A stretch of DNA of 64,000 nt. It comes from Jeongeupia naejangsanensis (GTDB lineage: Bacteria; Pseudomonadota; Gammaproteobacteria; Burkholderiales; Chitinibacteraceae). A model generated the notes under the pieces. That model worked only from the letters and a program-made list of their open reading frames with translations. It ran no database searches and was not told where the DNA came from. Position 1 is the stretch's first letter, and each line of letters starts with the position of its first letter. Location: assembly GCF_016865585.1 (NCBI RefSeq), contig NZ_JAESND010000001.1, positions 930,001 through 994,000 on the forward strand, read 5' to 3'. Both the position numbers and the translations under genes were made by a program. Positions 49,579 through 58,946 of the stretch are shown piece after piece.

Positions 49579-50472
49579 TCACGACTCGCGCTGGGCGAGC
49601 AGCGGCTTAGCGGGCGCCTGCAAGCTGGCGATCGCAATACCCGCCAGCACGCACAGCAATGCGATGCCGTGTGCCAGCGTCGGCTGTTCGCCCAGCACGA
49701 GGATGCCGTAGCCCGCGGCCGCCACCGGCAGCACCGCGGTGAACACGCCGGCCATCTGGCCCGGCACGTGGCGTATACCCTTCATCCACAGCCAGAACGA
49801 AAACACGCTCGCCGCCAGACCGTACCAGATCACCAGACCCCAAGTCTCGAGCCGGACGGCCGTGAAATCGAAAGACAGCGACGCGAACACGCCCAGCGGC
49901 AGCATCAGCAGCAAACCGATGCCGTGGGTGTAGGCGCAGATCTCGATCGCTGGCAGCGTCTGCGTCAGCCGGCGCGACAGGATCACGTACAGCGACTCGC
50001 ACAGCACCGCGCCGAACACCAGCAGATTGCCGAACAGGCTGCCGCCGTCCCCGTCGCTACGAGCCAGATTGACGATCAGTACACCGCCCATGGCCAGCGC
50101 CACGGCCAGCATCGCGCGCGGGCTCGGCCGCTCGCCGAGCATGCCCCAAGCCAGCAGGATCACCACCGCTGGAATGGTGCTGGTGATCACGCCAGCGGCC
50201 AGTGCGCTGGTATGGCGGACACCGTAGAGCATCAGCAAGGTGAACAGGAAGGTGCCGAACAGGGCCTGCAGAAAGAGGTTGCGCCATTCGGCCCGGCTGA
50301 CCCGGCGCAGGCGCGACGGCCGGTAGACCGGCGCCAGAACGGTAACGCCGACGACAAAGCGCAACAGGGCGAACAGCAGCACCGGCATCGTCGCGACGAT
50401 GGCCTTGCCGATGCCGACATTGCTGCCGACCATCAGCATGGCCGCGATCAGGCACAGTGCGTAGCGGTTCAC
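49579..50472 (-). CDS. EamA/DMT-family transporter (paralogue)
   Basis: 297 residues, ten helices in two EamA repeats. Clear paralogue of the exporter at 22044-22919: long identical runs such as LFLQALFGTFLFTLLMLYGV, HTSALAAGVITSTIPAVVI and FSFWLWMKGIRHVP. GTG start, 4 bp after the nadC stop, aligning with the ATG start of the paralogue, so it is probably co-transcribed with nadC. Substrate unknown. Ends flush against the MHYT-GGDEF-EAL gene. Confidence 0.88.
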   Translation of the reverse strand: MNRYALCLIAAMLMVGSNVGIGKAIVATMPVLLFALLRFVVGVTVLAPVYRPSRLRRVSRAEWRNLFLQALFGTFLFTLLMLYGVRHTSALAAGVITSTIPAVVILLAWGMLGERPSPRAMLAVALAMGGVLIVNLARSDGDGGSLFGNLLVFGAVLCESLYVILSRRLTQTLPAIEICAYTHGIGLLLMLPLGVFASLSFDFTAVRLETWGLVIWYGLAASVFSFWLWMKGIRHVPGQMAGVFTAVLPVAAAGYGILVLGEQPTLAHGIALLCVLAGIAIASLQAPAKPLLAQRES

Positions 50473-50476
50473 GGGA

Positions 50477-51322
50477 TCAGATCACGAAGCGCATCGACAG
50501 ATCGATCGCGCGGACGTCCTTGGTCAGCTTGCCGACCGAAATCCGGTCGACGCCGGTTTCGGCGATTGCACGTAGCGTATCGAAATCGACGCCGCCCGAT
50601 GCTTCCAGCAAGGCACGACCGCCATTGAGCGCCACCGCATCCGCCAGCTGCGGCAGGGTGAAGTTGTCGAGCAGCACGCTGGTCGCGCCGGCAGCGAGCG
50701 CGGCGTCGAGTTCCAGCAGGCTCTCGACCTCGATCTGGATCGTCACGCCGGCCGGTGCCAACGCCTGCGCGGCAGTCAGTGCCTCGGCAATGCCGCCGGC
50801 GGCCATGATGTGGTTTTCCTTGATCAGGATGCCGTCGTACAGGCCGATGCGCTGGTTGGCGCCGCCGCCGACGAGCACCGCGTATTTCTGCGCCCGGCGC
50901 AGGCCCGGCAGCGTCTTGCGGGTATCGAGCACTTTCGCACCGGTCCCTTCGACGGCATCGGCGTAGCGGCGGGTTTCGGTGGCAACGGCCGACAGCAGCT
51001 GCAGGAAATTCAGTGCCGAACGCTCGCCGGTCAGCAGGCTGCGGGCCGGGCCAGCCAGTTCGCACAGCAGCGTATCGGCGGTGACGCGGTCGCCCTCGGC
51101 GACGCGCCAGCTCACCTTCACTGCCGGATCGAGCTGGCGGAACACTTCGTCGAACCAGGCAATGCCGCAGACCACGGCGTCCTCGCGCGCCAGCACCGTC
51201 GCCCTGCCCTGCGCGTCGGCAGCGATCAGTCCGGCGGTCCAGTCGCGCTCGCCGATGTCCTCGGTCAGCGCCGCTGCGACGTTGGTGGTGATCAGTTCAT
51301 GGGGCGGCAAGGGATGGATCAT
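50477..51322 (-). CDS. nadC: Nicotinate-nucleotide pyrophosphorylase (quinolinate phosphoribosyltransferase)
   Basis: 281-residue enzyme converting quinolinate and PRPP to nicotinate mononucleotide in de novo NAD synthesis. Family signatures: [54 protein letters not shown] and the LLDNF segment. The ATG at 51322 is preferred over an upstream TTG. nadA and nadB are not adjacent. Followed directly by the EamA exporter gene. Confidence 0.96.
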   Translation of the reverse strand: MIHPLPPHELITTNVAAALTEDIGERDWTAGLIAADAQGRATVLAREDAVVCGIAWFDEVFRQLDPAVKVSWRVAEGDRVTADTLLCELAGPARSLLTGERSALNFLQLLSAVATETRRYADAVEGTGAKVLDTRKTLPGLRRAQKYAVLVGGGANQRIGLYDGILIKENHIMAAGGIAEALTAAQALAPAGVTIQIEVESLLELDAALAAGATSVLLDNFTLPQLADAVALNGGRALLEASGGVDFDTLRAIAETGVDRISVGKLTKDVRAIDLSMRFVI

Positions 51323-51367
51323 GTGCAAAACCTGCGGGCAAAAGTACTACAAGGGGTAAAAGTGAAA

Positions 51368-51392
51368 GCGGTCGGGACAAGGCCCCGACCGC
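51368..51392 (-). terminator. Terminator of the phosphomannomutase gene
   Basis: GCGGTCGGG / CCCGACCGC, 9-bp arms with a 7-nt loop; read leftwards it is followed by a T-rich stretch (TTTCACTTTT). Confidence 0.75.
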
Positions 51393-51435
51393 AGTGTACC
51401 GACGCTGGCCGGCACGGCGCCAGCAGGGTCTTGAC

Positions 51436-52797
51436 TCAGATTGCGAACACCGGGAACGGCAGCGGCAGTAGCGCCGTGGCCAGCTCATCGCGAATGCGCA
51501 GCATGGCATCGCCATGGTCGGCCTCGATCCGCAGCGTCAGCACCGGTGTGGTGTTCGAGGCGCGGATCAGTCCGAAACCATCGGGATATTCGATGCGCAA
51601 TCCGTCGACCCGAAGGACTGCGGTTGCAGTCGGAAAGGTCGCGGTCGTGGCGACACGGTCGACAAGATCGTGTCCGTCCCCCGCCACCGGCAGCTGCAGT
51701 TCCGGCGTCGACAGTCGGGTCGGCAGCGCCGAAAACGCCTCGTTCAGGTTCTGCCCGCCGGCGATCAGCTGCAGCAGTTTCACGCTGGCATACAGGCCGT
51801 CGTCAAAACCCCAGCCGGCAAAGGCGAAGTGGCCCGACAGCTCGCCGGCCACCAGCGCGCCGGTTTCCTTCATCCGCTGCTTCATGTGCGTATGGCCGGT
51901 GGCGATGATCTCGCTGCTGCCCCCGTGGGCACCGATCCAGCCCGACAGCGCACCGGTCGACTTGACGTCGTACAGCACGTGCCCGCCCGGCTGCCGGGCC
52001 AGTTCGGCGGCGGCAAACAGCATCAGCAGTTTGTCGCCCGGCACGAAACGGCCATCCGGCGTCACCACGCCGAGACGGTCGCCGTCGCCATCGAACGCCA
52101 GACCGACGTCGGCCCGCTGCTCGAGAACCACACGCTTGAGGTCGGCGACGTTCGCCTCGACCTGCGGGTCCGGATGGTGGTGGGGAAAACGGCCATCGAC
52201 TTCGCAAAACAGCTCGGTCACGTCGCAACCCAGCGCACGGTACAGCTCAGGGACGAATGCACCCGGCACACCGTTGCCGCAATCGACGACGACCTTGAGC
52301 GGCCGTGCCAGCGGCTGGCTGGCGACGATCGCTGAGCGGTACTCGGCATCGACATCGAGCGGGATTACCTGTCCGCCGCCGTCGACGAAATCGTCGCGGA
52401 CGATGCGGTCGTACAGTCCCTTGAGTGCCCGGCCACCGACGGTCCCGCCGCCCAGCATCACTTTGATGCCGTTGTAGTCGGGCGGATTGTGGCTGCCGGT
52501 GACGATGGCACCGCAGCCGTCCGCATGGCGAATGGCCGCGAAGTACATCATCGGTGTCGCGACGAGGCCGAGGTCGAGCACGTCGATCCCGCTGTCGACC
52601 AGCCCGCGGATCAGGGCATCGGACAAGGCCGGGCTCGACAATCGGCCGTCGCGGCCGACAACCAGCTTGTGATGTTTCTGCGCGCTGGCCTCGGTGCCGA
52701 GCGCACGCCCGATCAGGTACGCCGCTTCGGGCGTCAGCAGGTCGACCCGCGCGCGGACGTCGTAGGCCTTGAAGATTTGAGCTGGAATGGACGCCAT
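51436..52797 (-). CDS. Phosphomannomutase/phosphoglucomutase (AlgC/ManB type)
   Basis: 453-residue alpha-D-phosphohexomutase interconverting hexose 6- and 1-phosphates, supplying GDP-mannose or UDP-glucose for surface polysaccharides. Phosphoserine loop TGSHNPPDYNG, metal loop FDGDGDRLGV, sugar loop GELSGHFAF and phosphate-binding RASNTTP are all present. CCAGGAG ribosome site before the ATG. It is a plausible precursor supplier for the exopolysaccharide genes about 6 kb away, by inference. Lies 60 bp downstream of the YheT-like gene. Confidence 0.94.
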   Translation of the reverse strand: MASIPAQIFKAYDVRARVDLLTPEAAYLIGRALGTEASAQKHHKLVVGRDGRLSSPALSDALIRGLVDSGIDVLDLGLVATPMMYFAAIRHADGCGAIVTGSHNPPDYNGIKVMLGGGTVGGRALKGLYDRIVRDDFVDGGGQVIPLDVDAEYRSAIVASQPLARPLKVVVDCGNGVPGAFVPELYRALGCDVTELFCEVDGRFPHHHPDPQVEANVADLKRVVLEQRADVGLAFDGDGDRLGVVTPDGRFVPGDKLLMLFAAAELARQPGGHVLYDVKSTGALSGWIGAHGGSSEIIATGHTHMKQRMKETGALVAGELSGHFAFAGWGFDDGLYASVKLLQLIAGGQNLNEAFSALPTRLSTPELQLPVAGDGHDLVDRVATTATFPTATAVLRVDGLRIEYPDGFGLIRASNTTPVLTLRIEADHGDAMLRIRDELATALLPLPFPVFAI

Positions 52798-52858
52798 CGC
52801 GTACTCCTGGAAGGGGCCGCCGGCCGTGCCGCAATGCGGCCGCCGCGCGGCATCCGTA

Positions 52859-53857
52859 CTATCGCGCGTCGGGCGCGTGAAACTGAAAATACCGCAGCAA
52901 GGTATTGGGCAACCAGTTGAGCCTGCCCGGCGGCGGACCGGAAAGAAAGCCGACATGCCCGCCTTCCTCCGGCTGCAGCAGCGTCACCCAAGGCGACACG
53001 TCATCCTCGCCCGGCAAGGCCGAAACCGGCACGAAGGGATCGTTGCGTGCATTGATGACCAGTGTCGGCACGCAGATGCCGGTCAGGCCCGGCTTGCTGC
53101 TGGCGCGCGTCCAGTAGTCGTCGACGCCGTTGTAACCGTGCAGTGGCGCCGTCACCAGATCGTCGAACTCCCGCAGTGTCTCCGCCGCCCTCACCTTGTC
53201 CACATCGACAAAGGGGTTCTCGGTGATCTGGAGCTTGGCCAGCATCTTGCGCTTGAGCGTGCGCAGGAAATTGCGCGTGTAGATGCGCCGGTTGACCCCG
53301 GTATCCAGCGCGGCACCGCAGATCATCAGGTCGAGCGGCGCGCACACCGACGCCGCCGAGGCCACGACTTCGCCTGCCGCCTCGCCCTGCTCGCCCAGCC
53401 ATTTCAGCAGCGCATTGCCACCGAGCGAAACGCCGACGGCATACAGCGGCGCATCGGGATTGCGATTGCGGATCCGTCGCAGCACCCAGTCGATTTCGTT
53501 GGCGTCGCCGGCATGATAGGCACGCGGCAGCCGGTTGGTGACATTGCCGCAGGAGCGGAAATGCGGCACGACGCAGCGCCAGCCCTTGGGATAGAAATGC
53601 TGGAACAGCGACAGTGCATAGTGGCTGCGCGAGCCGCCTTCGAGACCGTGGAACAGCACAAGGATCGGCGTCCCGGCACGGCCGTCGACCCAGTCGACCG
53701 CGATGCTGTCGAGGTCGGGCGTTACCCAAGTCTCGCGCCGGTAAGCCGGTGTGCGCTGCCACAGCAGCGTCGCCGGATAGATCGTTTGAGCATGCCCGCC
53801 GGGCAACCAGCGCGGCGCGCGGTAGACGGGCAATTGCAGCTGGCGTTCTCGTTGCAT
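52859..53857 (-). CDS. YheT-family alpha/beta hydrolase
   Basis: 332 residues of the UPF0017/YheT (ABHD1/3-like) family. N-terminal signature LPGGHAQTIYPAT, oxyanion FHGLEGGSRSHYA, nucleophile GVSLGGN, and His in EEGGHVGFLSG. Presumed esterase or phospholipase-like enzyme; the physiological substrate is unknown. ATG 53857 is chosen over an upstream GTG that would precede the conserved start. A hairpin shared with the end of the upstream YbiT gene sits in its leader. Confidence 0.9.
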   Translation of the reverse strand: MQRERQLQLPVYRAPRWLPGGHAQTIYPATLLWQRTPAYRRETWVTPDLDSIAVDWVDGRAGTPILVLFHGLEGGSRSHYALSLFQHFYPKGWRCVVPHFRSCGNVTNRLPRAYHAGDANEIDWVLRRIRNRNPDAPLYAVGVSLGGNALLKWLGEQGEAAGEVVASAASVCAPLDLMICGAALDTGVNRRIYTRNFLRTLKRKMLAKLQITENPFVDVDKVRAAETLREFDDLVTAPLHGYNGVDDYWTRASSKPGLTGICVPTLVINARNDPFVPVSALPGEDDVSPWVTLLQPEEGGHVGFLSGPPPGRLNWLPNTLLRYFQFHAPDAR

Positions 53858-53897
53858 CCGAACATCTAGCCCGAAAAAGTGGATCGCATCAATGAGC

Positions 53898-53918
53898 AAG
53901 GCCACCTACGGTGGCCTT
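53898..53918 (-). terminator. Hairpin after the YbiT gene
   Basis: AAGGCCACC / GGTGGCCTT, 9-bp perfect arms with a 3-nt loop, lies 58 bp after the YbiT stop. No long T run on either strand, so termination may be partial. Confidence 0.6.
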
Positions 53919-53975
53919 TGATCGTTCTCGGCAAACGGTTCCGCTCGGCGGGCATGCCGCCGAACGAGTCCGGTT

Positions 53976-55580
53976 TTACTCGAGGCCGCGGCTTTCGAGG
54001 TATTCCTCGTAACCGCCGAGGTAGTGCGTGAACGTACCGTCGCCGTTGAGTTCGAGAATCTGCGTCGCCAGCGACGACACGAAAGTCCGGTCGTGCGAGA
54101 CGAAGATCAGCGTGCCCTTGTACAGGTCGAGCGCCAGGTTCAGCGACTCGATCGATTCCATGTCCATGTGGTTGGTCGGTTCGTCCATCACCAGCACATT
54201 GGTCTTCTCGAGCAGCAGCTTGCCGTACAGCATCCGGCCCTTCTCGCCGCCCGACAGCACCTTGACCGACTTCTTCACGTCGTCGCCGCCGAACAGCAGC
54301 TTGCCGAGAATGCCGCGGATCACCTGGTCGTCGTCACCCGGCTGGCCCCACTGCTTGAGCCAGTCGAACACGGTGACGTCTTCCTCGAAGTCTTCCTCGT
54401 GGTCCTGCGCAAAGTAGCCGATCGTGGCCTTCTCGGCCCACTTGATCGTACCGGCGTCAGGCTTGAGCACGTCGACCAGCAGCTTCATCAGTGTCGACTT
54501 GCCGACGCCGTTGCCGCCGATGACCGCCAGTTTCTGGCCGGCCTCGAAAATCAGCGACAGGCTCTGGATCAGCGGCTTGTCGAAGGACTTGGACAGATTG
54601 GTCGCCTCGAAGGCCTGACGGTGCAGCTTCTGCTTGTCGTCGATGTCGAAGCGGATGTACGGGTTCTGCCGGCTCGACGGCTTCACCTCGACCATATTGT
54701 CCTTGATCTTGTCGGCCAGCTTCAGGCGCGACGTGGCCTGACGGCTCTTGGACTTGTTGGCGGCAAAGCGCTGGGCGAAGGCCTGCAGCTCGATGACCTT
54801 GTCCTTGGCCTTGGCGTTGTCGGCCAGCAGGCGTTCGCGCGCCTGCGTGCTCGCCAGCATGTAGTCGTCGTAGTTGCCCGGATAAATGCGGATTTCGCCG
54901 TAGTCGACGTCGGCCACGTGGGTGCAGACCTGGTTCAGGAAGTGACGATCGTGCGAGATGATCAGCATGGTCGAATCGCGCTGGTTCAGCGTGTTTTCCA
55001 GCCAGCGGATCGTGTTGATGTCCAGGTTGTTGGTCGGTTCGTCGAGCAGCAGTACGTCCGGGTTGCTGAACAGCGCCTGTGCCAGCAGTACCCGCAGCTT
55101 CCAGCCCGGTGCGACTTCGCTCATCGGGCCGGTGTGCAGCTCGATCGGAATGCCGGCGCCCAGCAGCAGCGCACCCGCGCGCGCTTCGGCGGTGTAGCCG
55201 TCGTATTCTGCGACCTTGCCTTCGAGTTCGGCCGCGTGCATGTAATCTTCTTCGGTCGCCTCGAGGTTGGCGTAGATCGCATCGCGCTCGTGAATCGCCG
55301 CCCACAGCTCGATATGGCCCTGCATCACCACGTCGATCACGCGCTGGTCTTCGTAGGCGAACTGGTCCTGCTTCAGCTTGCCCAGACGCACGCCCGGTTC
55401 GAGCGAGACATTGCCCGCCGACGGCTCGAGATCGCCGCCGAGAATCTTCATGAAGGTCGACTTGCCGCAGCCGTTGGCGCCGATCAGGCCATAGCGGTTG
55501 CCGTCGCCGAATTTGACACTGACTTTTTCAAACAGCGGCTTGGCGCCGAACTGCATGGTGATGTTTGCGGTACTGATCAT
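53976..55580 (-). CDS. ybiT: ABC-F ATPase YbiT
   Basis: 534-residue soluble protein with two ABC ATPase domains (about 1-250 and 320-530): Walker [10 protein letters not shown] and GGNGVGKST, signatures [18 protein letters not shown] and [10 protein letters not shown], Walker [12 protein letters not shown] and [10 protein letters not shown], joined by a charged linker. Very similar to E. coli YbiT along its length. ABC-F proteins act on the ribosome to rescue particular stalled states; the specific role of YbiT is not settled. It has no membrane partner. Monocistronic, divergent from the aminotransferase gene. Confidence 0.95.
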   Translation of the reverse strand: MISTANITMQFGAKPLFEKVSVKFGDGNRYGLIGANGCGKSTFMKILGGDLEPSAGNVSLEPGVRLGKLKQDQFAYEDQRVIDVVMQGHIELWAAIHERDAIYANLEATEEDYMHAAELEGKVAEYDGYTAEARAGALLLGAGIPIELHTGPMSEVAPGWKLRVLLAQALFSNPDVLLLDEPTNNLDINTIRWLENTLNQRDSTMLIISHDRHFLNQVCTHVADVDYGEIRIYPGNYDDYMLASTQARERLLADNAKAKDKVIELQAFAQRFAANKSKSRQATSRLKLADKIKDNMVEVKPSSRQNPYIRFDIDDKQKLHRQAFEATNLSKSFDKPLIQSLSLIFEAGQKLAVIGGNGVGKSTLMKLLVDVLKPDAGTIKWAEKATIGYFAQDHEEDFEEDVTVFDWLKQWGQPGDDDQVIRGILGKLLFGGDDVKKSVKVLSGGEKGRMLYGKLLLEKTNVLVMDEPTNHMDMESIESLNLALDLYKGTLIFVSHDRTFVSSLATQILELNGDGTFTHYLGGYEEYLESRGLE

Positions 55581-55707
55581 GGGTATAAATATCCGTCGAG
55601 GCGCGCCAGCGGCGGCCGAAGCGATTTAGAATTCTTGCCTGCAAGCCGATCGCCGACACCCGCCAGGTGCCTGATTGGTCTGCGAAATTCGCCGGATTTT
55701 ACCACAG

Positions 55708-56886
55708 ATGCCCCCTGCTTCCCGCCTTGCCGACATTGCCCCTTTTCACGTGATGCGCATCCTCGCCGACGCGCAGGCGCTCGAAGCCGCCGGTCGTGAT
55801 GTCATCCACCTCGAGGTCGGCGAACCCGATTTTCCGACCCCGCAACCGATCGTCGACGCAGGGATTGCCGCGCTCGCCAATCACCAGACCTTCTATACCG
55901 GCGCCTGTGGCCTGCCGCAGCTGCGTGCGGCCATTGCCGGCTTCTACGCACAGCGTTTCGGCCTGAGCATCGACCCGCGCCGGATCATCGTCACTCCCGG
56001 GGCCTCGGGTGCCCTGCAGCTGATCCTCGCCCTGCTGGTCGATCGCGACGACGAGGTGCTGCTCGCCGATCCGGGCTACCCGTGCAACCGTCATCTGGTC
56101 CGGCTGTTCGAAGGCAAGGCGGTCAATGTGCCGGTCGGTGCGGACACCCGCTACCAGCTGCTCGCCGAGCACATCGGCACACACTGGTCGGAGGGCGCCG
56201 TTGCGGCGCTGGTCGCCAGCCCGGCCAATCCGACCGGGGCAGTACTCGCCCCGTCGGAGATTACCGCACTGGCGGCCGCATGCCGCGAACGCGGCGGCTC
56301 GCTGATCGTCGACGAAATCTACCAGGGGCTGGTCTACGACCGGCCGCACGAGACCGCGCTCTCGGTCGCCGACGACGTCTTCATCGTCAACAGCTTTTCG
56401 AAATACTTCCAGATGACGGGCTGGCGACTGGGTTGGCTGGTGGCGCCCGAGTGGGCCATCGCCGATCTGGAGAAACTCGCGCAGAACCTGTTCCTCGCGC
56501 CGCCGACGCCGGCGCAGTACGCCGCGCTGGCCGCTTTCTCGGCCGAGACCCAGGCAATTCTGGAAGCAAGGCGTCAGGAACTCGACGTCCGCCGCCGCTA
56601 CCTCGCGGACCGGCTGGCCGAAATCGGGCTCGTACAGGCCACGCCGGCCGAGGGCGCGTTCTACCTCTGGGTCGATGCGGCGCGCTTCACCGACGACGCC
56701 GCCGCCTTTGCCGCCAGACTGCTTGCGGACGAAGCCGTTGCCGTCACGCCGGGACTCGACTTCGGCCAGGCACCGACGATGCTGCGTTTTGCCTACAGCC
56801 AGCCGGTCGAGCGGCTGGCGCAGGCGTGTGACCGGCTGGCGCAATTTTGTAAGCAATACTTGTCCAAAGTGGTGTCGGTTCCTTAG
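55708..56886 (+). CDS. PLP-dependent class I/II aminotransferase
   Basis: 392-residue fold-type I aminotransferase. VIHLEVGEPDFPTP is the N-terminal signature, PANPTGAV contains the substrate-binding Asn, DEIYQGLVY the PLP-ring Asp/Tyr, and SFSKYFQMTGWRLGWLV the Schiff-base Lys. Likely an aspartate/alanine/aromatic-type aminotransferase; the amino donor and acceptor cannot be assigned. ATG 55708 is the first ATG in frame; an upstream TTG adds unrelated residues. Not overlapping other genes; 60 bp before the PilZ-like gene. Confidence 0.9.
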   Translation: MPPASRLADIAPFHVMRILADAQALEAAGRDVIHLEVGEPDFPTPQPIVDAGIAALANHQTFYTGACGLPQLRAAIAGFYAQRFGLSIDPRRIIVTPGASGALQLILALLVDRDDEVLLADPGYPCNRHLVRLFEGKAVNVPVGADTRYQLLAEHIGTHWSEGAVAALVASPANPTGAVLAPSEITALAAACRERGGSLIVDEIYQGLVYDRPHETALSVADDVFIVNSFSKYFQMTGWRLGWLVAPEWAIADLEKLAQNLFLAPPTPAQYAALAAFSAETQAILEARRQELDVRRRYLADRLAEIGLVQATPAEGAFYLWVDAARFTDDAAAFAARLLADEAVAVTPGLDFGQAPTMLRFAYSQPVERLAQACDRLAQFCKQYLSKVVSVP

Positions 56887-56946
56887 TCTTACCACGCATA
56901 CTGACGCAACAGCCCGACCGGTTCGGGCGATGGAACGGAGCAGAAC

Positions 56947-58461
56947 ATGTTCGACTTCAAGGCGTTGATTGGCGCCCTGCTGGGCCGCCGCGAACGCGAA
57001 GGCGTTTACGACTACAAGTCGGCCACGGTCCTGATGCAGGAGTTGCCCGAGAGCGACATCCTGCAGGCGCAGATCGAAATCGTGCAGGCGTTGCGCCAGC
57101 TGAACGGCAATGCAGGCATCAGCCTGAAAGAGCGCCTGAAAACGGTGCCCTATCTCGACGAAAAAGCCCGCGCGCTGCAAGCCCATCTGGTCGCCATCTA
57201 CCGTGGCCAGCTGATCGACGAGACCGCCGCACCGCATCAGGTCCTGCCGCCATTGCTGGCGTTCTGGCGGGAAATGGCCGACGCCTACCGGCTCTGCCTG
57301 AAACAGGCGCAGCAGACCAGACAACTCGATCATCGCAGTCTGCCGCTGTGTGCACTTCGGGGCCTCATCTACACCGCCCAGCACAACAAGTGGGCGGCAC
57401 TGCGCTATATGGAAAGCGATGCGCAAAGCTGGCGCCTGCTGCACCGGCTCTACCAGTATGCCGAAACGCTGAACAGCGCACGCGCACCGCTCCAGCCCTA
57501 TCCGGACGAGGAAATCACCAGCGCCGAGCGCGAGTACGTGCAGGCGCTGATGCTGACGCTGGCCGCCCCGGAGAAACTGCAACCCGAACAGATCGAACTG
57601 ACCGCACAGTGGCTGAAGCGCTGGAGCAGCCAGATCGGCCTGGAAACCCAGATCCACCCGACGCAGCAACTGTATGCGGTCAACCTCGCCGGCTCGACCC
57701 CGCCCAAACGGCTGCGTCGCGACATGGTCGGCGAAAACTGGCGCTACTGGCAGACCGACGCGCTGACCCAGCACATGCGCCAGCTTCGCGACACGCTGCT
57801 GGGCGGCGCCGCACCGGCAACGCACGGCCTGCCCGACGAATCCGCCCAGCCCGCCAGCATTGGCCTGCTCGATACACTGGCCGAACGCTGGTCTCGCGAC
57901 GCCCCGGCGCCCATACGCAAGCACGAGCGGCACGCAGCCCGGCAAGCCATCACCGTCTGGCGTGGACTCGAAGAGGCGGCGCAGGCACTGCGCAGTGCGC
58001 CAACGGGCAAGACCCGGCAATGGGAACTGCTCGACGAGAGCGTCAGCGGCCTCGGCATCCGCTGCCGCAGCGTCGGCGACGACAAGCTGCAGGTTGGCGA
58101 GCTGCTCGGCATACAGGGGCTGACGCAGCGCCCTTTCTGTCTCGGCATCGTGCGCCGGATCGTGCGCAAACCGGATGGCGCCGTGGATCTGGGCATCGAA
58201 ACGCTGGCCAGCAATCCGGTCGCGGTCGAACTGACGCCCCTGCTCGGCGATCGCAGTTTTACCGGCCTGTATGCAGCGGAAAATCCGGCCATGAACCAGG
58301 GCCGCTTTCTGGTGCTGCCGCACGGTTTCTACGCCGATCATCGCGAGTTCCGTCTCGGCGCCCAGCACAAGCGCTACCGCATCCGCCTCGGTGATGCGAT
58401 CGAACAAACACCACACAACGCCATCACGCGTTTCGCCGTTCTGGAAAAGCTTGCGGCCTGA
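56947..58461 (+). CDS. Large cytoplasmic protein with a C-terminal PilZ-like domain
   Basis: 504 residues. Residues 1-310 are mostly helical and match nothing I recognise. From about 324 the chain shows the two c-di-GMP-binding signatures of PilZ domains: RxxxR as R328-H-A-A-R332 and DxSxxG as D363-E-S-V-S-G368, followed by beta-strand-rich sequence (GELLGIQ ... FCLGIVRRIVRKPDG). No signal peptide or membrane segment. It may be a c-di-GMP effector; the MHYT-GGDEF-EAL enzyme lies 7 kb away and the polysaccharide cluster directly beyond the tRNA. Good start context (GGAACGGAGCAGAAC-ATG). Function otherwise unknown. Confidence 0.65.
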   Translation: MFDFKALIGALLGRREREGVYDYKSATVLMQELPESDILQAQIEIVQALRQLNGNAGISLKERLKTVPYLDEKARALQAHLVAIYRGQLIDETAAPHQVLPPLLAFWREMADAYRLCLKQAQQTRQLDHRSLPLCALRGLIYTAQHNKWAALRYMESDAQSWRLLHRLYQYAETLNSARAPLQPYPDEEITSAEREYVQALMLTLAAPEKLQPEQIELTAQWLKRWSSQIGLETQIHPTQQLYAVNLAGSTPPKRLRRDMVGENWRYWQTDALTQHMRQLRDTLLGGAAPATHGLPDESAQPASIGLLDTLAERWSRDAPAPIRKHERHAARQAITVWRGLEEAAQALRSAPTGKTRQWELLDESVSGLGIRCRSVGDDKLQVGELLGIQGLTQRPFCLGIVRRIVRKPDGAVDLGIETLASNPVAVELTPLLGDRSFTGLYAAENPAMNQGRFLVLPHGFYADHREFRLGAQHKRYRIRLGDAIEQTPHNAITRFAVLEKLAA

Positions 58462-58505
58462 GTGCTGCCAGACGCCGGCGCCTCTGGTAGAATCGCCGGC
58501 TTGCT

Positions 58506-58595
58506 GGAAGCGTGGCTGAGTGGTTTAAGGCAGCGGTCTTGAAAACCGTCGGGGATTTACGTCCCCCGTGAGTTCGAATCTCACCGCTTCCGCCA
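58506..58595 (+). tRNA. tRNA-Ser (UGA)
   Basis: 90-nt class II tRNA: acceptor arms GGAAGCG / CGCTTCC, D arm, anticodon stem GCGGT/ACCGT with loop CTTGAAA (anticodon TGA at 58540-58542), long variable arm (CGGGGATTTACGTCCCCCG), T loop TTCGAAT, discriminator G and encoded CCA. It reads UCA and related Ser codons. Confidence 0.97.
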
Positions 58596-58887
58596 CCCCT
58601 TTCTCGTCAATCTGCATTCATCTCGCCGAACACAAGCCATCGCTTGATTCTCGGCGAATCCTGCCGGCGCAATGCCGACAGCACAATGCAGATTGATCGC
58701 ACCTCTACCACCCCCAAACTGCCCCAGGTTTTCACTGGCGACCTTCGGGGCCCGCATCGTCAGGACTGAAGCCTGTCCGGGCGCTTTGCTCTCCGGCCCT
58801 GAATGCACGCTCCCCGCCTCCTTCTCTCGCGGTTCATCGTCGCCGCGTGTCACGTCAGTGAGCGTGATCGTCCCGGAGCCGGCAATG
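58596..58887. other. Intergenic region after tRNA-Ser
   Basis: About 290 bp without a supported gene. Short frames on both strands have no ribosome site and read as arbitrary Arg/Pro-rich sequence. No integrase, att-like repeat of the tRNA 3' end or mobile element was found. Confidence 0.5.
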
Positions 58888-58914
58888 TAAAAAGGCCCTG
58901 ATCATCAGGGCCTT
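58888..58914 (-). terminator. Terminator of the polysaccharide gene cluster
   Basis: AAGGCCCTGA / TCAGGGCCTT, 10-bp perfect arms with a 3-nt loop, followed leftwards by a run of T residues. Confidence 0.9.
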
Positions 58915-58946
58915 CTCCGGTACAGAATCGATAACTTGAACCGGGG

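Noticed and set aside
58581-58853. Possible 90-residue minus-strand gene next to tRNA-Ser
   Set aside because: It overlaps the tRNA 3' end, has arbitrary composition and no credible ribosome site.
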